A stretch of 64,000 nt of DNA from Myxococcales bacterium (GTDB taxonomy: Bacteria > Myxococcota_A > Polyangia > Haliangiales > Haliangiaceae): contig JAQBQF010000328.1 of NCBI GenBank assembly GCA_028287115.1, positions 1 to 64,000 of the forward strand. Reading direction: 5' to 3'. Below the pieces are notes generated by a model. The model saw only the letters and a program-made list of their open reading frames with translations. It made no database searches and had not been told where the DNA came from. Below are positions 38,084-47,113 of the stretch, one piece after another. The position numbers and the translations under genes were made by a program. Every line of letters starts with the position of its first letter. Positions within the stretch are counted from its first letter, which is position 1.

Positions 38084-39624
38084 CAGTCTTTGGTTCCCCC
38101 GGGCTTCGTGTCGGCGGCCACCGGCTCGTCGTCGTCTTCACCTTCACCACTGCCGCCTTCGCCAGTCTCGAGCCGGCGATAGATCGTGCGAGTCGCGATG
38201 CCGAGCAGCTTCGCGGTGAGACGCTTGTCGCCGCGCGTGTGGCGCAAAGTCTCGTGGATCACGCGCATCTCGATCTCCGCCAGCGGCATCCCGATCGGAA
38301 ACATCAACGACGTTGCCGAGACGGTGCCCGGCGCGGCGTCTCGGATCTCGCGCGGCAGGGCGTCTTCATCGATCACGGTGTGATTCGCGCGCGTCAGCAC
38401 GACGGCGCGTTCGATCGCATTCTCGAGCTCGCGGACGTTGCCGGGCCAGCCGTACTCGCTGAGCCGCTCGATCGCGGCCGGCGAGCAACCGCTGATCGCC
38501 TTGCCGTTCTTCTCCGCGTAGACCTGGACGAAGTGCTGCGCGAGCAACGAGATATCGTCGCGGCGATCGCGCAGCGGCGGCACCGAGAGCGGGATGACGT
38601 TGAGCCGATAGAACAGGTCTTCGCGAAACCTGCCGGCTTTGACTTCTTCAGCGAGGTTGACGTTCGTTGCGGCGACGATGCGGACGTCGATCCGGCGCGC
38701 CTTGCCGCCACCGCCGAGTCGCTCGATCTCGCCTTCTTGCAGCGTGCGGAGCAGCTTGACCTGGACGTGCCGGCTGACCTCGCCGATCTCGTCGAGAAAC
38801 AGCGTGCCACCGTTGGCGGCCTCGAACCGGCCATCGCGCGCGGTCGCAGCGCCGGTGAAGGCGCCCTTCTCGTATCCGAACAGCTCGGCCTCGAGGATCG
38901 ACTCCGGGATCGCGGCGCAATTGACGGCGACAAACGGCCCCTTGGCCCGCACCGAGTTGTCGTGCAGCGCGCGGGCGAGCAGCTCCTTGCCGGTACCGCT
39001 CTCGCCGAGCAGGAGCACCGTCGCCTCGCTCGGCGCCGCTTGCTGCACGATGTCCATGGTTCGTCGCCATGCGAGCGAAGTGCCGATGATCGCGCGCCGC
39101 CGCTTCTCCGCGAGCTGGGCCTTGAGGCTGCGGTTCTCGACCAGCAGCGATTGCTTCTCGAGTGCATTGCGCACGATCCGCACGACGTGCGCTCGCTTGA
39201 GCGGTTTCGTCACGAAGTCGTACGCGCCTTCCTTCATCGCGTCGACCGCGGTCTCGACCGTGCCGTAGGCCGTCATCAGCACGACCTCGGTCTCCGGCGC
39301 GATCGTCTTGGCCGCGCGCAGCAGATCCATGCCGCTCGTCTGCGGCATCATCAGATCTGTGAGCAGCACGCCGACGCGATGCTTGCGCAACAGATCGAGG
39401 CCCGCGGTGCCATCGGAGGCCGACAGCACGGTCATGCCTTCGCGGCGAAAGATCTTGTTGAGCGACTCGACGATCGCGGGTTCGTCATCGACGATGAGGA
39501 CGATCCCGCCCTCGGCCGGCGCATCTCTAAGTTGCGATGGTTCTTCAAAGGCCACGCCGCTACCGCCCTCTACCTGGGCTTGGGCGAACCGTCGAAACGG
39601 GCTCTGCGCAGGCTGGTTCCACAT
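38083..39624 (-). CDS. sigma-54-dependent response regulator, NtrC family, leading the gsp operon
   Basis: About 513 aa from this ATG. The receiver has I-V-L-I-V-D-D-E-P and V-L-L-T-D-L-M-M-P. The AAA+ domain has G-E-S-G-T-G-K-E (Walker A) and G-A-F-T-G-A (the sigma-54 contact loop). The Fis-type HTH ends with L-G-I-A-T-R-T-I-Y-R-R-L-E. Upstream starts at 39639 (ATG) and 39645 (TTG) overlap the promoter's -12 box and are unlikely. A GTG at 39555 with GAGGGCGG upstream is also possible. It probably activates its own operon, and so the secretion genes. Confidence 0.93.
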   Translation of the reverse strand: MWNQPAQSPFRRFAQAQVEGGSGVAFEEPSQLRDAPAEGGIVLIVDDEPAIVESLNKIFRREGMTVLSASDGTAGLDLLRKHRVGVLLTDLMMPQTSGMDLLRAAKTIAPETEVVLMTAYGTVETAVDAMKEGAYDFVTKPLKRAHVVRIVRNALEKQSLLVENRSLKAQLAEKRRRAIIGTSLAWRRTMDIVQQAAPSEATVLLLGESGTGKELLARALHDNSVRAKGPFVAVNCAAIPESILEAELFGYEKGAFTGAATARDGRFEAANGGTLFLDEIGEVSRHVQVKLLRTLQEGEIERLGGGGKARRIDVRIVAATNVNLAEEVKAGRFREDLFYRLNVIPLSVPPLRDRRDDISLLAQHFVQVYAEKNGKAISGCSPAAIERLSEYGWPGNVRELENAIERAVVLTRANHTVIDEDALPREIRDAAPGTVSATSLMFPIGMPLAEIEMRVIHETLRHTRGDKRLTAKLLGIATRTIYRRLETGEGGSGEGEDDDEPVAADTKPGGTKD

Positions 39625-39640
39625 GCTCCACACCCTCATT

Positions 39641-39656
39641 AACAAGGTGGGTGCCA
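39641..39656 (-). promoter_or_regulatory. sigma-54 (-24/-12) promoter candidate for the regulator-gsp operon
   Basis: TGGCACCCACCTTGTT on the minus strand matches the TGGCAC-N5-TTGC(A/T) pattern with correct spacing (10 nt between the GG and the -12 dinucleotide), except for T in place of C at -12. Transcription would start near 39631. A GGCCTG/CAGGCC inverted repeat lies about 50-80 nt upstream and could be part of the activator site. Confidence 0.6.
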
Positions 39657-39871
39657 GGTTTGATTCCGTCCAAGTGCTTGGATTTCCTGAGGCCTTGCGG
39701 CGATATAGGGCCTGGAACCTGCCAACCTGTCAGGCCGTCGGGAGCGCGCTGACAAACTGGCAAGCGCGCCACCGTATCACTATATGAGCCGTTGTCTGCC
39801 AGCTGCGAAGATCACGTGAGCTTCGCGTGAACGCGAACCGCCGCGCGATCCCGGCGCGAGAGGCTCGCTTC

Positions 39872-40633
39872 ATGACCAAGTGGATCGTGCTCGCGCTGTT
39901 CGTGCCTGCGATCGCACGTGGACAAGCGACGCCCACGGCCGCCGAGATCCTCACCTCGGATGCACGCGTCGACGCACGAAATCATGCGTGCCAGGCGGTC
40001 GAAGTGCTGCGGCGGCGCGTTCAAGAGATCGATCCGGCGTACTACGCCGCCGTGTTCGCGGTCGATCCAGAGATCATCCAGTGCTCCGTGCCTTCGGCGA
40101 TCGTGCCGGAGAGCGTGGAGCTGCCGACTCCGATCCAGGACGATTCGTACAGGAGCCCCGCGACGGCGGTCGCGCTGTCGCTTGGCGTGACACTCGGCGG
40201 CTACGGTATGGCGGCGCTCGGGTCCTCGCTCGACCGCCACTCTGGCTCCAGCTCGCCGAATGCACTGACGTCGGTGGGAGCGCTCGTTGGACTTGTCGGA
40301 CCCAGCGTCGGCCATCTCTACGCGGGAGACGCGTGGAACCGAGGATTGGCGATCCGTGCCTCCGGCCTCGCAGCGGCGTTGGTGGGGGTCGCGGTGTGGT
40401 TCAGCGGCTGCCCGCTCTTTGGCAACCACTGTGATCACGGCGCCGAGGCAGTCGGGGTCACTCTGCTGTTCGTGGGCGAAGGCGTCTACATCGGCGGTTC
40501 GATCTACGAGATCGCAACCGCGGGGCGCGCAGCACGTGAATACAATGCAGAGCACCGCATCCACACGCAGATCTCGATCGCACCAATGCCCATCCACGAT
40601 GGCGGCGGCATGGCGCTGATCGGCCGGTTCTAG
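39872..40633 (+). CDS. exported protein of unknown function, first of two tandem paralogs
   Basis: 253 aa from the ATG of MTKWIVLALFVPAIARGQA, a signal peptide; the longer frame has no coding character. The body has two or three hydrophobic Gly-rich helices: A-L-S-L-G-V-T-L-G-G (about 107-116), V-G-A-L-V-G-L-V-G-P-S-V-G-H-L-Y-A-G-D, and A-A-A-L-V-G-V-A-V-W. Then I-Y-E-I-A-T-A-G-R-A-A-R-E-Y-N near 215. It is about 30% identical by eye to the next gene. Function not recognised. It is likely envelope-associated. Confidence 0.8.
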   Translation: MTKWIVLALFVPAIARGQATPTAAEILTSDARVDARNHACQAVEVLRRRVQEIDPAYYAAVFAVDPEIIQCSVPSAIVPESVELPTPIQDDSYRSPATAVALSLGVTLGGYGMAALGSSLDRHSGSSSPNALTSVGALVGLVGPSVGHLYAGDAWNRGLAIRASGLAAALVGVAVWFSGCPLFGNHCDHGAEAVGVTLLFVGEGVYIGGSIYEIATAGRAAREYNAEHRIHTQISIAPMPIHDGGGMALIGRF

Positions 40634-40753
40634 CCGGTGTTTTCCGGTTCGCACAGCGAGCGCTTCGCGTGTCTTGTCTTCATGACCCTGACCTGCTGTG
40701 AGGATCGCGTGATCACCCGCCCCGGCAAACGATGGCTCGGCGATGGTTCTGCC

Positions 40754-41359
40754 GTGAAGACGCTGCTGACCCTCCTTCTCGTTGTCTCGCCCGCGATCGC
40801 GCGCGCCCAAGCGTTCGAGCCGACAATGGACCCCCAACCGCCATCACAGGTGCGCCCGGAGACTCCAGTGGCCGAAAAGAGCGAGAGCACCGCGCTCGCG
40901 TTGTCGCTGGGCACGACACTGGGCGGCGTCGCCTTGATCGGCATCGCGCAGAGCTCGCACGGATCGGAGCGCGATACATTGAGCTCGATCGGCGCCGTGG
41001 CCGCGACCATCGGTCCGACGCTCGGTCACGCCTACGCCGACGACGTGATTAACGGTGGTCTCGGCATGCGCCTCGCGGGAACCGGCGTCGTGATCGCGGG
41101 CGCGATGGTCGCGTTTTCGGCATGTCCGATCTTCGATCCGTGCGGACCGGGCCAGCAATCGACGAAGGACTTCGGCGGCGTGCTGATCGCCGGCGGAGCA
41201 TTGCTGTACGGCGCCGGCCTCGTCTACGAGATCGCGACGGCGCCGATCGCGGCGCGCGAGTACAACCGCACGCACCACGCGAGCGCGGCGCTGACGATCG
41301 CGCCGATTCGAACGCGCGATGGAACCTCGCCCGGGTTCGCGTTCGTCGGTCGGTTCTAA
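40754..41359 (+). CDS. exported protein of unknown function, second tandem paralog
   Basis: 201 aa from the GTG of (M)KTLLTLLLVVSPAIARAQA, a clean signal peptide; upstream ATG starts would place it inside a long frame without coding character. Shared landmarks with the preceding gene: L-S-L-G-T-T-L-G-G, a Gly-rich helix ending G-P-T-L-G-H-A-Y-A-D-D, a C-P-I-F-x-x-C-G pair, Y-E-I-A-T-A-P-I-A-A-R-E-Y-N and the final F-V-G-R-F. It lacks the long N-terminal half of its paralog. The stop overlaps the convergent esterase gene by 4 nt. Confidence 0.78.
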   Translation: MKTLLTLLLVVSPAIARAQAFEPTMDPQPPSQVRPETPVAEKSESTALALSLGTTLGGVALIGIAQSSHGSERDTLSSIGAVAATIGPTLGHAYADDVINGGLGMRLAGTGVVIAGAMVAFSACPIFDPCGPGQQSTKDFGGVLIAGGALLYGAGLVYEIATAPIAAREYNRTHHASAALTIAPIRTRDGTSPGFAFVGRF

Positions 41360-42756
41360 GGCGTGCAAGCCGGCAGTTGCGCGCTCTGATCGCACTCGGC
41401 ACGTGGACCACCGGCGAGCACCGACTCGGCCCACGCGACGCCACTCGGATGCTGATCCGAGATATTCGAGTGATCCGACCAGGTGAACACACAGTGATCG
41501 ACGTCGACGCCCGCGCTCATTAGCTTCTGATCGACACAGGCTGCCTCACCTGCCGCGGGCATGATCTGATCGAGCAGGCCTTGCACGATCAGCACGGGAC
41601 CCGAGGTCGTCGAAGGCTGCAGCACGTTGCTGACGAGGAATTGGTAGTACGCCGCGGCGTTGCCCGTGCATCCGGAGGTCCCGTCGATACAGGCGAGCAG
41701 CCCCTGGCGCAGCGTAGCGTCGATCAGATCGCCTGTGTGGAGCATCTGGGTCTGGATGTAGCCGCCGAGCGGCACGAGGCACTGGCTGGTGACGGCGCCA
41801 TCGAGCGCTTCGCGAAACTGCGACGGCACGGCGTTCTTGCCGTGCTCGCCGGCGATGTGATCCTCGAAGAACGCGTACTGGCGAAGCACTGCGACCGAGC
41901 TGAACGATAGCCCGGTGAAGATCGTGAGCTGCGTCGGGTCGCGCAGGATGTCGACGTACTTGAACGAGTTGAGCCGGATCGGCCATTCCGGCGCGTACAC
42001 CACGGTCGCGACGAGGTGCCCCGCATCGGGACCGTCGGCGCCGATCAGCGAGTGAGCGGATAGCGAGGCACCGCCGCCTTGCGAATAGCCGGTGATGATC
42101 AGCTCCGGCGCGGTGATTCCCGGCGGGAGCAGACGACGCAGCGCCCGAGCGCCGTCGAGGACCTGCCAGCCCTGCGCGCGATTATCGAGATAGTCCTGAA
42201 TGCCGGCATTCCCGAGGCCGGCGAGATCCGGTGCGATCGTCGCAAAGCCGCGGCCGGCGTACGGCAGCGCGAGCGCCGTATCGCGGTCTATCGACGACGC
42301 ACACGCATCGGCGAGACCGACCGAGCCGTGCACCGCGACGACCAGCGGCACGGGTCGCGCGCGAGGGGTCGACGGCAGATAGACGCGCGCCGTCGAGACC
42401 GCAGGTCCGCCCGCACCATCACGCGTCTGATACGCGATCCGAAATTCGGCGACCGCGCTCGTGGCGACGATCGCGGTCTTGCTCGACACCGTCGGTGCAT
42501 CGAGCGTCTCGTCGGGCGCGCACGCGAGGATCGTCCCGAGCGCTGCACCCAGCTGCGGCGCCGCGGTGTAGACCGCAGCGATCGCATCGGTGCATGGGAC
42601 CGCAGGATGGTCGGTCGGTGCCGTGAGGTCTGCGTCGGCGGCGGCGTCGATGGGTCTCGGCGAATCCACGGCCACCGGCGCGTCGACGGACTCACCGCCG
42701 GCGTGCGACGCACACGAGGCGAGCAGCATCAACAAGGCTCGCCGCAGGGAAGTCAC
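41356..42756 (-). CDS. lipoprotein alpha/beta hydrolase (secretory lipase/esterase-like)
   Basis: 466 aa. Lipoprotein signal with lipobox L-A-S-C (Cys15) and an Asp/Pro/Ala linker. Hydrolase landmarks: oxyanion region A-V-H-G-S (141-145), nucleophile elbow G-Y-S-Q-G (Ser225), then acid in V-Q-G-L-L-D-Q and His in W-S-D-H-S-N near the end. Resembles the secretory lipase/cutinase-like group. It would be anchored at the cell surface or periplasm. Not near a degradation pathway. Several Cys pairs suggest disulfides. Confidence 0.8.
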   Translation of the reverse strand: MTSLRRALLMLLASCASHAGGESVDAPVAVDSPRPIDAAADADLTAPTDHPAVPCTDAIAAVYTAAPQLGAALGTILACAPDETLDAPTVSSKTAIVATSAVAEFRIAYQTRDGAGGPAVSTARVYLPSTPRARPVPLVVAVHGSVGLADACASSIDRDTALALPYAGRGFATIAPDLAGLGNAGIQDYLDNRAQGWQVLDGARALRRLLPPGITAPELIITGYSQGGGASLSAHSLIGADGPDAGHLVATVVYAPEWPIRLNSFKYVDILRDPTQLTIFTGLSFSSVAVLRQYAFFEDHIAGEHGKNAVPSQFREALDGAVTSQCLVPLGGYIQTQMLHTGDLIDATLRQGLLACIDGTSGCTGNAAAYYQFLVSNVLQPSTTSGPVLIVQGLLDQIMPAAGEAACVDQKLMSAGVDVDHCVFTWSDHSNISDQHPSGVAWAESVLAGGPRAECDQSAQLPACTP

Positions 42757-42866
42757 CTATGTCGAGTACGACACCTGGCGATCAAGCTCAAACACCATTC
42801 ACGCGCCGACCCAAGACGTAACTCGGACGAAACATCACGCGGTGCGCGGCGGCACGGTAGGCGCAG

Positions 42867-45671
42867 TTATCCCGTGCGCTGTTCGCGGGTCTTGACGTCG
42901 GTGGTGGGGCGCTTGCGCTGGTGCTGCTCGGTGATCGGCATCTGGCGGGGCAGCTTGACGGTAAACGTCGTCCCCTCGCCCATCTTGGTCTCGCATTCGA
43001 TCGAGCCGCCGTGGCGCTCGACGAGCTCGTGGACGATCGACAAGCCGAGACCCGTGCCTTCGCCGACGTCCTTGGTCGTGAAGAACGGGTCCCAGATCTT
43101 CGGCAGGATGTCGGCGGGAATCCCCGAACCGTTGTCGCGGATCTTGACCTCGACCATATTGGCTTCGCCGCGCGTCTCGATCGTGATCGCCGCGGCTTCC
43201 CGATGCGCGAGCGCTTGTGCGGCATTGGTGAGTAGGTTCATGAACACCTGGTTGATCTGCCCGGCGTGCCCGCGGACGCGGCCGACATCGCCGTACTTCT
43301 TGACCACGGTGACGTTCTGCTTGAGCAAGTGACGAAGCAGCTCGAGCGAATCGTCGATCGATCGATCGATGTCGAAATCGACGACGCTCTCGTCGTCGGT
43401 CCGCGAGTAGTTGTGGAGCGCCGAGACGATCGCCTTGGTGCGCTGCGCTCCGCGCTGGACGACCTTGACCATCTCGCGGACATCTTTCGATGCCTGGGCG
43501 CGCGCGGCGGGATCGTTGTTGTCGATGTCGCTGATCGCTTCCTCGAGCGGACCGACCGTGTTGACGATCGCGTTGACGGGGTTATTGATCTCGTGCGCGA
43601 TGCCGGCGACGAGCTGACCTATCGAGGCGAGCTTCTCGGAGCGCACGAGTTGCTCTTGCGCGCGCGTCAACTTGTCGAGGGTCTCGGCGAGCTCGCGGTT
43701 CTTGCGAGCGAGATCGGCGGTCCGCATCTGCACGGCGCGCTCGAGATCGAGATTGACCTCTTCCGTCGATCGCAACTTGTCGCGTAGCGCGCGGCGCATC
43801 TCCTCGAGAGCCAGCGTCAGCCGGCCGATCTCGTCGCCCTCACCGCCGGCGGCGACCGGATCGGCGAGCTCGCCGCGCGCCATCGCATCGGCACGTTGTT
43901 CGAGGCGTTTGATCGGCGCCATGAACTGCGCGACGGTGAACGCGACGATCCCGGCGCACGCGCCGAACAGCACGAGGAAGAACACGAGCAGCTCTTTGAG
44001 CGGACGCACCATCGACTCGCCACGGCCGCGATAGCTCGGATAGAACACCGCGACCGATCCGAGATCGTATCGGGTGCCGTGCCAGTTGAGCTGCAAGCGG
44101 CCCGATCGACCGGTCAGACTTGCCACGTGGAGGTTGATCAGGTTGCCGCGCGGATTGGTCATCAGGCCGCGCACGTACCAGGGCGGTTTCGGCGCGCCCA
44201 TCGGTCCGCCGCCGACGGCCAGCAGCTTCTCGGTGTCCCCGCCGGTCTTGGTATCACCCTGGTAGTAGATGACCGCGGTCGCTTCCGGAGACGCCGCGAT
44301 GATCCGCTTCAGCGAGGAGCGCACGGCCTCTTGCGTCGGTGGCGCGGGCGTCGATCCGAGCTCGGTCTGCACCTCCGATCGCAGCCACTGCAGACCGATC
44401 TCGGACTGACGCAGCGCCGCTTGAGTCGCGAGGTTCTTGTACTGCACGAAGCCCCACAGCAGCGCCATGCCGCAGGCGAGCAACACGACGCCGCCGAACG
44501 ACAGCATCAGCTTGCTGCGCAGCGAGAGCGACGGCGCGATACTTCGCACCGGCACGCGGTACCGCTGCGTCAGGTGCGCGAGCAGCGGCCGCACGACCTC
44601 GCGATGCCAGAGCTGCTCGTAGATCGAGCCGGCGACCGCGAGGATCAGCGTCGCAGTCGACAGGATGATCGTGTCATCGAGATCGAACCCGAGGTGGAGA
44701 CGGCAGACGAGCGCGCCGACCAGCGCGACGACGAACCACACGCAGATCGTGAGCAACGCGAGTCGATACGGCAGCGCCTGAGCACGGCGATAGATCACGG
44801 CCGCCGGCGGCGCTGCATTCGTCTCACCGCGAGACGACGCGAGGTAACGCCGCAGGTCCGCGGTTGTCATCCGCGCGAACCAGGTCCACACAACCAGCCC
44901 GACGAGCGTCGCGACCGGCACGTACGTCTCGAGCTGGAGATATTGCTCGTGCGTGATCGGCACGAAGTAATACGCGAACGTCGCCTGCGCCGCGACGACG
45001 CCTCCTGCGACGATCATCGCGACGAGCAAGAATCGCCGGAAGTGACTGTCGTCGAAGCGCTTGAGCGGCGAGCCAACCGCGAACAGGCGATCGCGTACGT
45101 CACTGAGGATGTGCGCCCACCACAGTGCACGGATGCAGGACACGACATACGCGTGCACGGTCGCGAGCGCGATCAACTCGGCCACCCGCTGGGTCGGCCA
45201 GTCATCGTAGATGTGCAGGAATAACCCGGTGAGGCCGGCCGCGGCGGACCACACACCTGTGCGCAACAGCAGCACGCGAACCGGTCCCTTGAGCGTGATC
45301 CGATAGGCGCGTGCGGCCGCTTCCTTGTTGACCTTGCTGCCCCGGCGCCTCGCGACGACGGCCGACCACAGCGGCAGAAGCCAGCCGGCGATCGCGGCCC
45401 ACCAGACGACGACCGCGCCGACGCCGATCGGCAGCGCGGTGCGAACCAACGTATCGGCGCCGAGGTCACCGAGATCGAAGGCGGTCCACAGCGGCACGCC
45501 CACGAACAGGATCTCGCATAGCCCGAGCACGACCGCCGGAACCACGAACCGACGCTTGAAGGGGACCGTCGCCAGCGATTGCAAGGCGCTGTCGCCGGAT
45601 GGACCCGACGCCTCGCGCGCCCGCTCCCCAGCGGGCTCGCTCCGTGTGGGGCCGTCGGGACCGGTAGCCAT
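42867..45671 (-). CDS. membrane histidine kinase with multi-helix N-terminus and HAMP
   Basis: 934 aa from the ATG of MATGPDGPTRSEPA; the longer frame reaches into the divergent gene. About eight hydrophobic helices lie in the first 450 residues (for example V-V-P-A-V-V-L-G-L-C, I-V-A-G-G-V-V-A-A-Q). An extracytoplasmic sensor segment lies at roughly 450-600, HAMP at about 620-680 (F-M-A-P-I-K-R-L-E-Q-R), and a coiled linker follows. HisKA has I-A-H-E-I-N-N-P-V-N-A-I. HATPase_c has N-L-L-T-N-A-A-Q-A-L, D-N-G-S-G-I-P and G-T-G-L-G-L-S-I. There is no receiver domain. Divergent from the barrel protein gene with 40 nt between starts. Confidence 0.92.
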   Translation of the reverse strand: MATGPDGPTRSEPAGERAREASGPSGDSALQSLATVPFKRRFVVPAVVLGLCEILFVGVPLWTAFDLGDLGADTLVRTALPIGVGAVVVWWAAIAGWLLPLWSAVVARRRGSKVNKEAAARAYRITLKGPVRVLLLRTGVWSAAAGLTGLFLHIYDDWPTQRVAELIALATVHAYVVSCIRALWWAHILSDVRDRLFAVGSPLKRFDDSHFRRFLLVAMIVAGGVVAAQATFAYYFVPITHEQYLQLETYVPVATLVGLVVWTWFARMTTADLRRYLASSRGETNAAPPAAVIYRRAQALPYRLALLTICVWFVVALVGALVCRLHLGFDLDDTIILSTATLILAVAGSIYEQLWHREVVRPLLAHLTQRYRVPVRSIAPSLSLRSKLMLSFGGVVLLACGMALLWGFVQYKNLATQAALRQSEIGLQWLRSEVQTELGSTPAPPTQEAVRSSLKRIIAASPEATAVIYYQGDTKTGGDTEKLLAVGGGPMGAPKPPWYVRGLMTNPRGNLINLHVASLTGRSGRLQLNWHGTRYDLGSVAVFYPSYRGRGESMVRPLKELLVFFLVLFGACAGIVAFTVAQFMAPIKRLEQRADAMARGELADPVAAGGEGDEIGRLTLALEEMRRALRDKLRSTEEVNLDLERAVQMRTADLARKNRELAETLDKLTRAQEQLVRSEKLASIGQLVAGIAHEINNPVNAIVNTVGPLEEAISDIDNNDPAARAQASKDVREMVKVVQRGAQRTKAIVSALHNYSRTDDESVVDFDIDRSIDDSLELLRHLLKQNVTVVKKYGDVGRVRGHAGQINQVFMNLLTNAAQALAHREAAAITIETRGEANMVEVKIRDNGSGIPADILPKIWDPFFTTKDVGEGTGLGLSIVHELVERHGGSIECETKMGEGTTFTVKLPRQMPITEQHQRKRPTTDVKTREQRTG

Positions 45672-45711
45672 CGCGGCTAAGAATAGTGCACTTCCGTCTA
45701 TGATGTAGAGG

Positions 45712-46935
45712 ATGGTTCGGATCGGCAGAATTCTGCCGCTGGCGGCGTGCTTGGCGGCTTCGGCCGCGTCGGCGGACCCCCAGCTGTCTCCGATCACCGA
45801 TCGCGACTACGCGATCGAGCTCTACGACAGCACCGCCCTCGGCAACACCGCGGTCGTCGGCATGGGCGGCGCGGCCCTCGCGCTGGCATCCGGAACCTCG
45901 GGAACGCTCAATAATCCAGCCGCCCCTGCGGTCCGCTCGACGACCGACACCGACTCGTGGAGCTGGGACTATCACATCGACTATCTGATCGGCTCGCTGT
46001 CGTCCGACTACGACAACAACGGCCTGACGACCCAGAACGGCGGGCTCAAGCGCGACGACGGAGGAACGTCGGTGGTCACCGGCGGGGTCGGCATCCGCTA
46101 TCACGATTGGGCGATCGCGATGACCGCGACGGAGCAGTTCGCGCTCGTCGATGCGATGGTCGCGACGCAATCCAACGTCTCGCTGCGGGCGTCGGCGCTG
46201 CGGTTCCAGCTCGCGCTCGCGAAGTGGGTGCCGCAGCTCGACACCGCGATCGGCGTCTCGGTGACGAATGCGCAGTTCGAGCTCAAGCCCAACTGCACGA
46301 CCGCTGGCTGCCAGTCGCTGTTCACGATCTCGGGCCCCGGCTTCGAAGCAGGCGCGACGTGGATCCCGCGCCGAGAGAGCTTGCGAGTCGCCGCCGCGGT
46401 GTCGTCGGCGATCGCCGGCGGCAGCGTCGTCGCGAGTAGCTGTCCCGATCTCGCCAATTGCGACGGCTTCATCCTGCCGAGCACCGTCGTCTCGCCGTGG
46501 CGGATCGCCGGCGGCGGTGCGTATCGCTGGGCCGAGACCGCGTGGAATCAGCAGGTCGGCGGTTGGTTTCGCGACGAGCCATCGCTGACGCTCGCCGCGG
46601 ATCTCGTCGTCGCCGGCCCCTCGGAGAATGCCTTTGGCCTCGAGGCGTTCGGCACGAAGCAGCTCCAGCGCGCCGGACTGCACGCGACGTACTCGGTGCG
46701 CGCCGGCGCGGAGTACGAATGGGTGCCGGGGCGGTTTCGAGTCCGCGCCGGCAGCTACTGGGAGCCGAGTCGCTTCGAAGGCATCAGCGGTCGTATCCAC
46801 GGCACGTTCGGCGTCGAGGTCCGCGTGCTGCAGTTCTGGCTGTGGGGCTCGCTGCGACGCGGCCGGATCTCGCTGACGGCGGACCTCGCGTCGCAGTACC
46901 GAAACATCGGGCTCTCGATCGGCTTCTGGCATTAG
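45712..46935 (+). CDS. outer-membrane beta-barrel protein (FadL/OMPP1-like)
   Basis: 407 aa. A signal peptide (to about A-S-A-D) is followed by G-N-T-A-V-V-G-M-G-G-A-A-L-A-L-A-S-G-T-S-G-T-L-N-N-P-A-A, the FadL-type N-terminal pattern, then alternating beta strands ending in an aromatic C-terminus (S-I-G-F-W-H). A role in uptake of hydrophobic compounds is the family norm, not shown here. It may be co-regulated with the divergent kinase. Confidence 0.75.
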   Translation: MVRIGRILPLAACLAASAASADPQLSPITDRDYAIELYDSTALGNTAVVGMGGAALALASGTSGTLNNPAAPAVRSTTDTDSWSWDYHIDYLIGSLSSDYDNNGLTTQNGGLKRDDGGTSVVTGGVGIRYHDWAIAMTATEQFALVDAMVATQSNVSLRASALRFQLALAKWVPQLDTAIGVSVTNAQFELKPNCTTAGCQSLFTISGPGFEAGATWIPRRESLRVAAAVSSAIAGGSVVASSCPDLANCDGFILPSTVVSPWRIAGGGAYRWAETAWNQQVGGWFRDEPSLTLAADLVVAGPSENAFGLEAFGTKQLQRAGLHATYSVRAGAEYEWVPGRFRVRAGSYWEPSRFEGISGRIHGTFGVEVRVLQFWLWGSLRRGRISLTADLASQYRNIGLSIGFWH

Positions 46936-47113
46936 GCCGCACGTCTTACGCGAAAGCGAGATGCGCTGAAGAAAAGCCGAGACGCGCTGCAGAACGCGAA
47001 CACGCTCGCACGCGCCACGAGTGGGCCTTTGCTCGCGTTCGCGCTGCGAGAGCGCCCTCAGAAACCAGCCTGGACGATCCATCGAATGCGAACCGAGCTC
47101 TCGCTCGCGTTAC

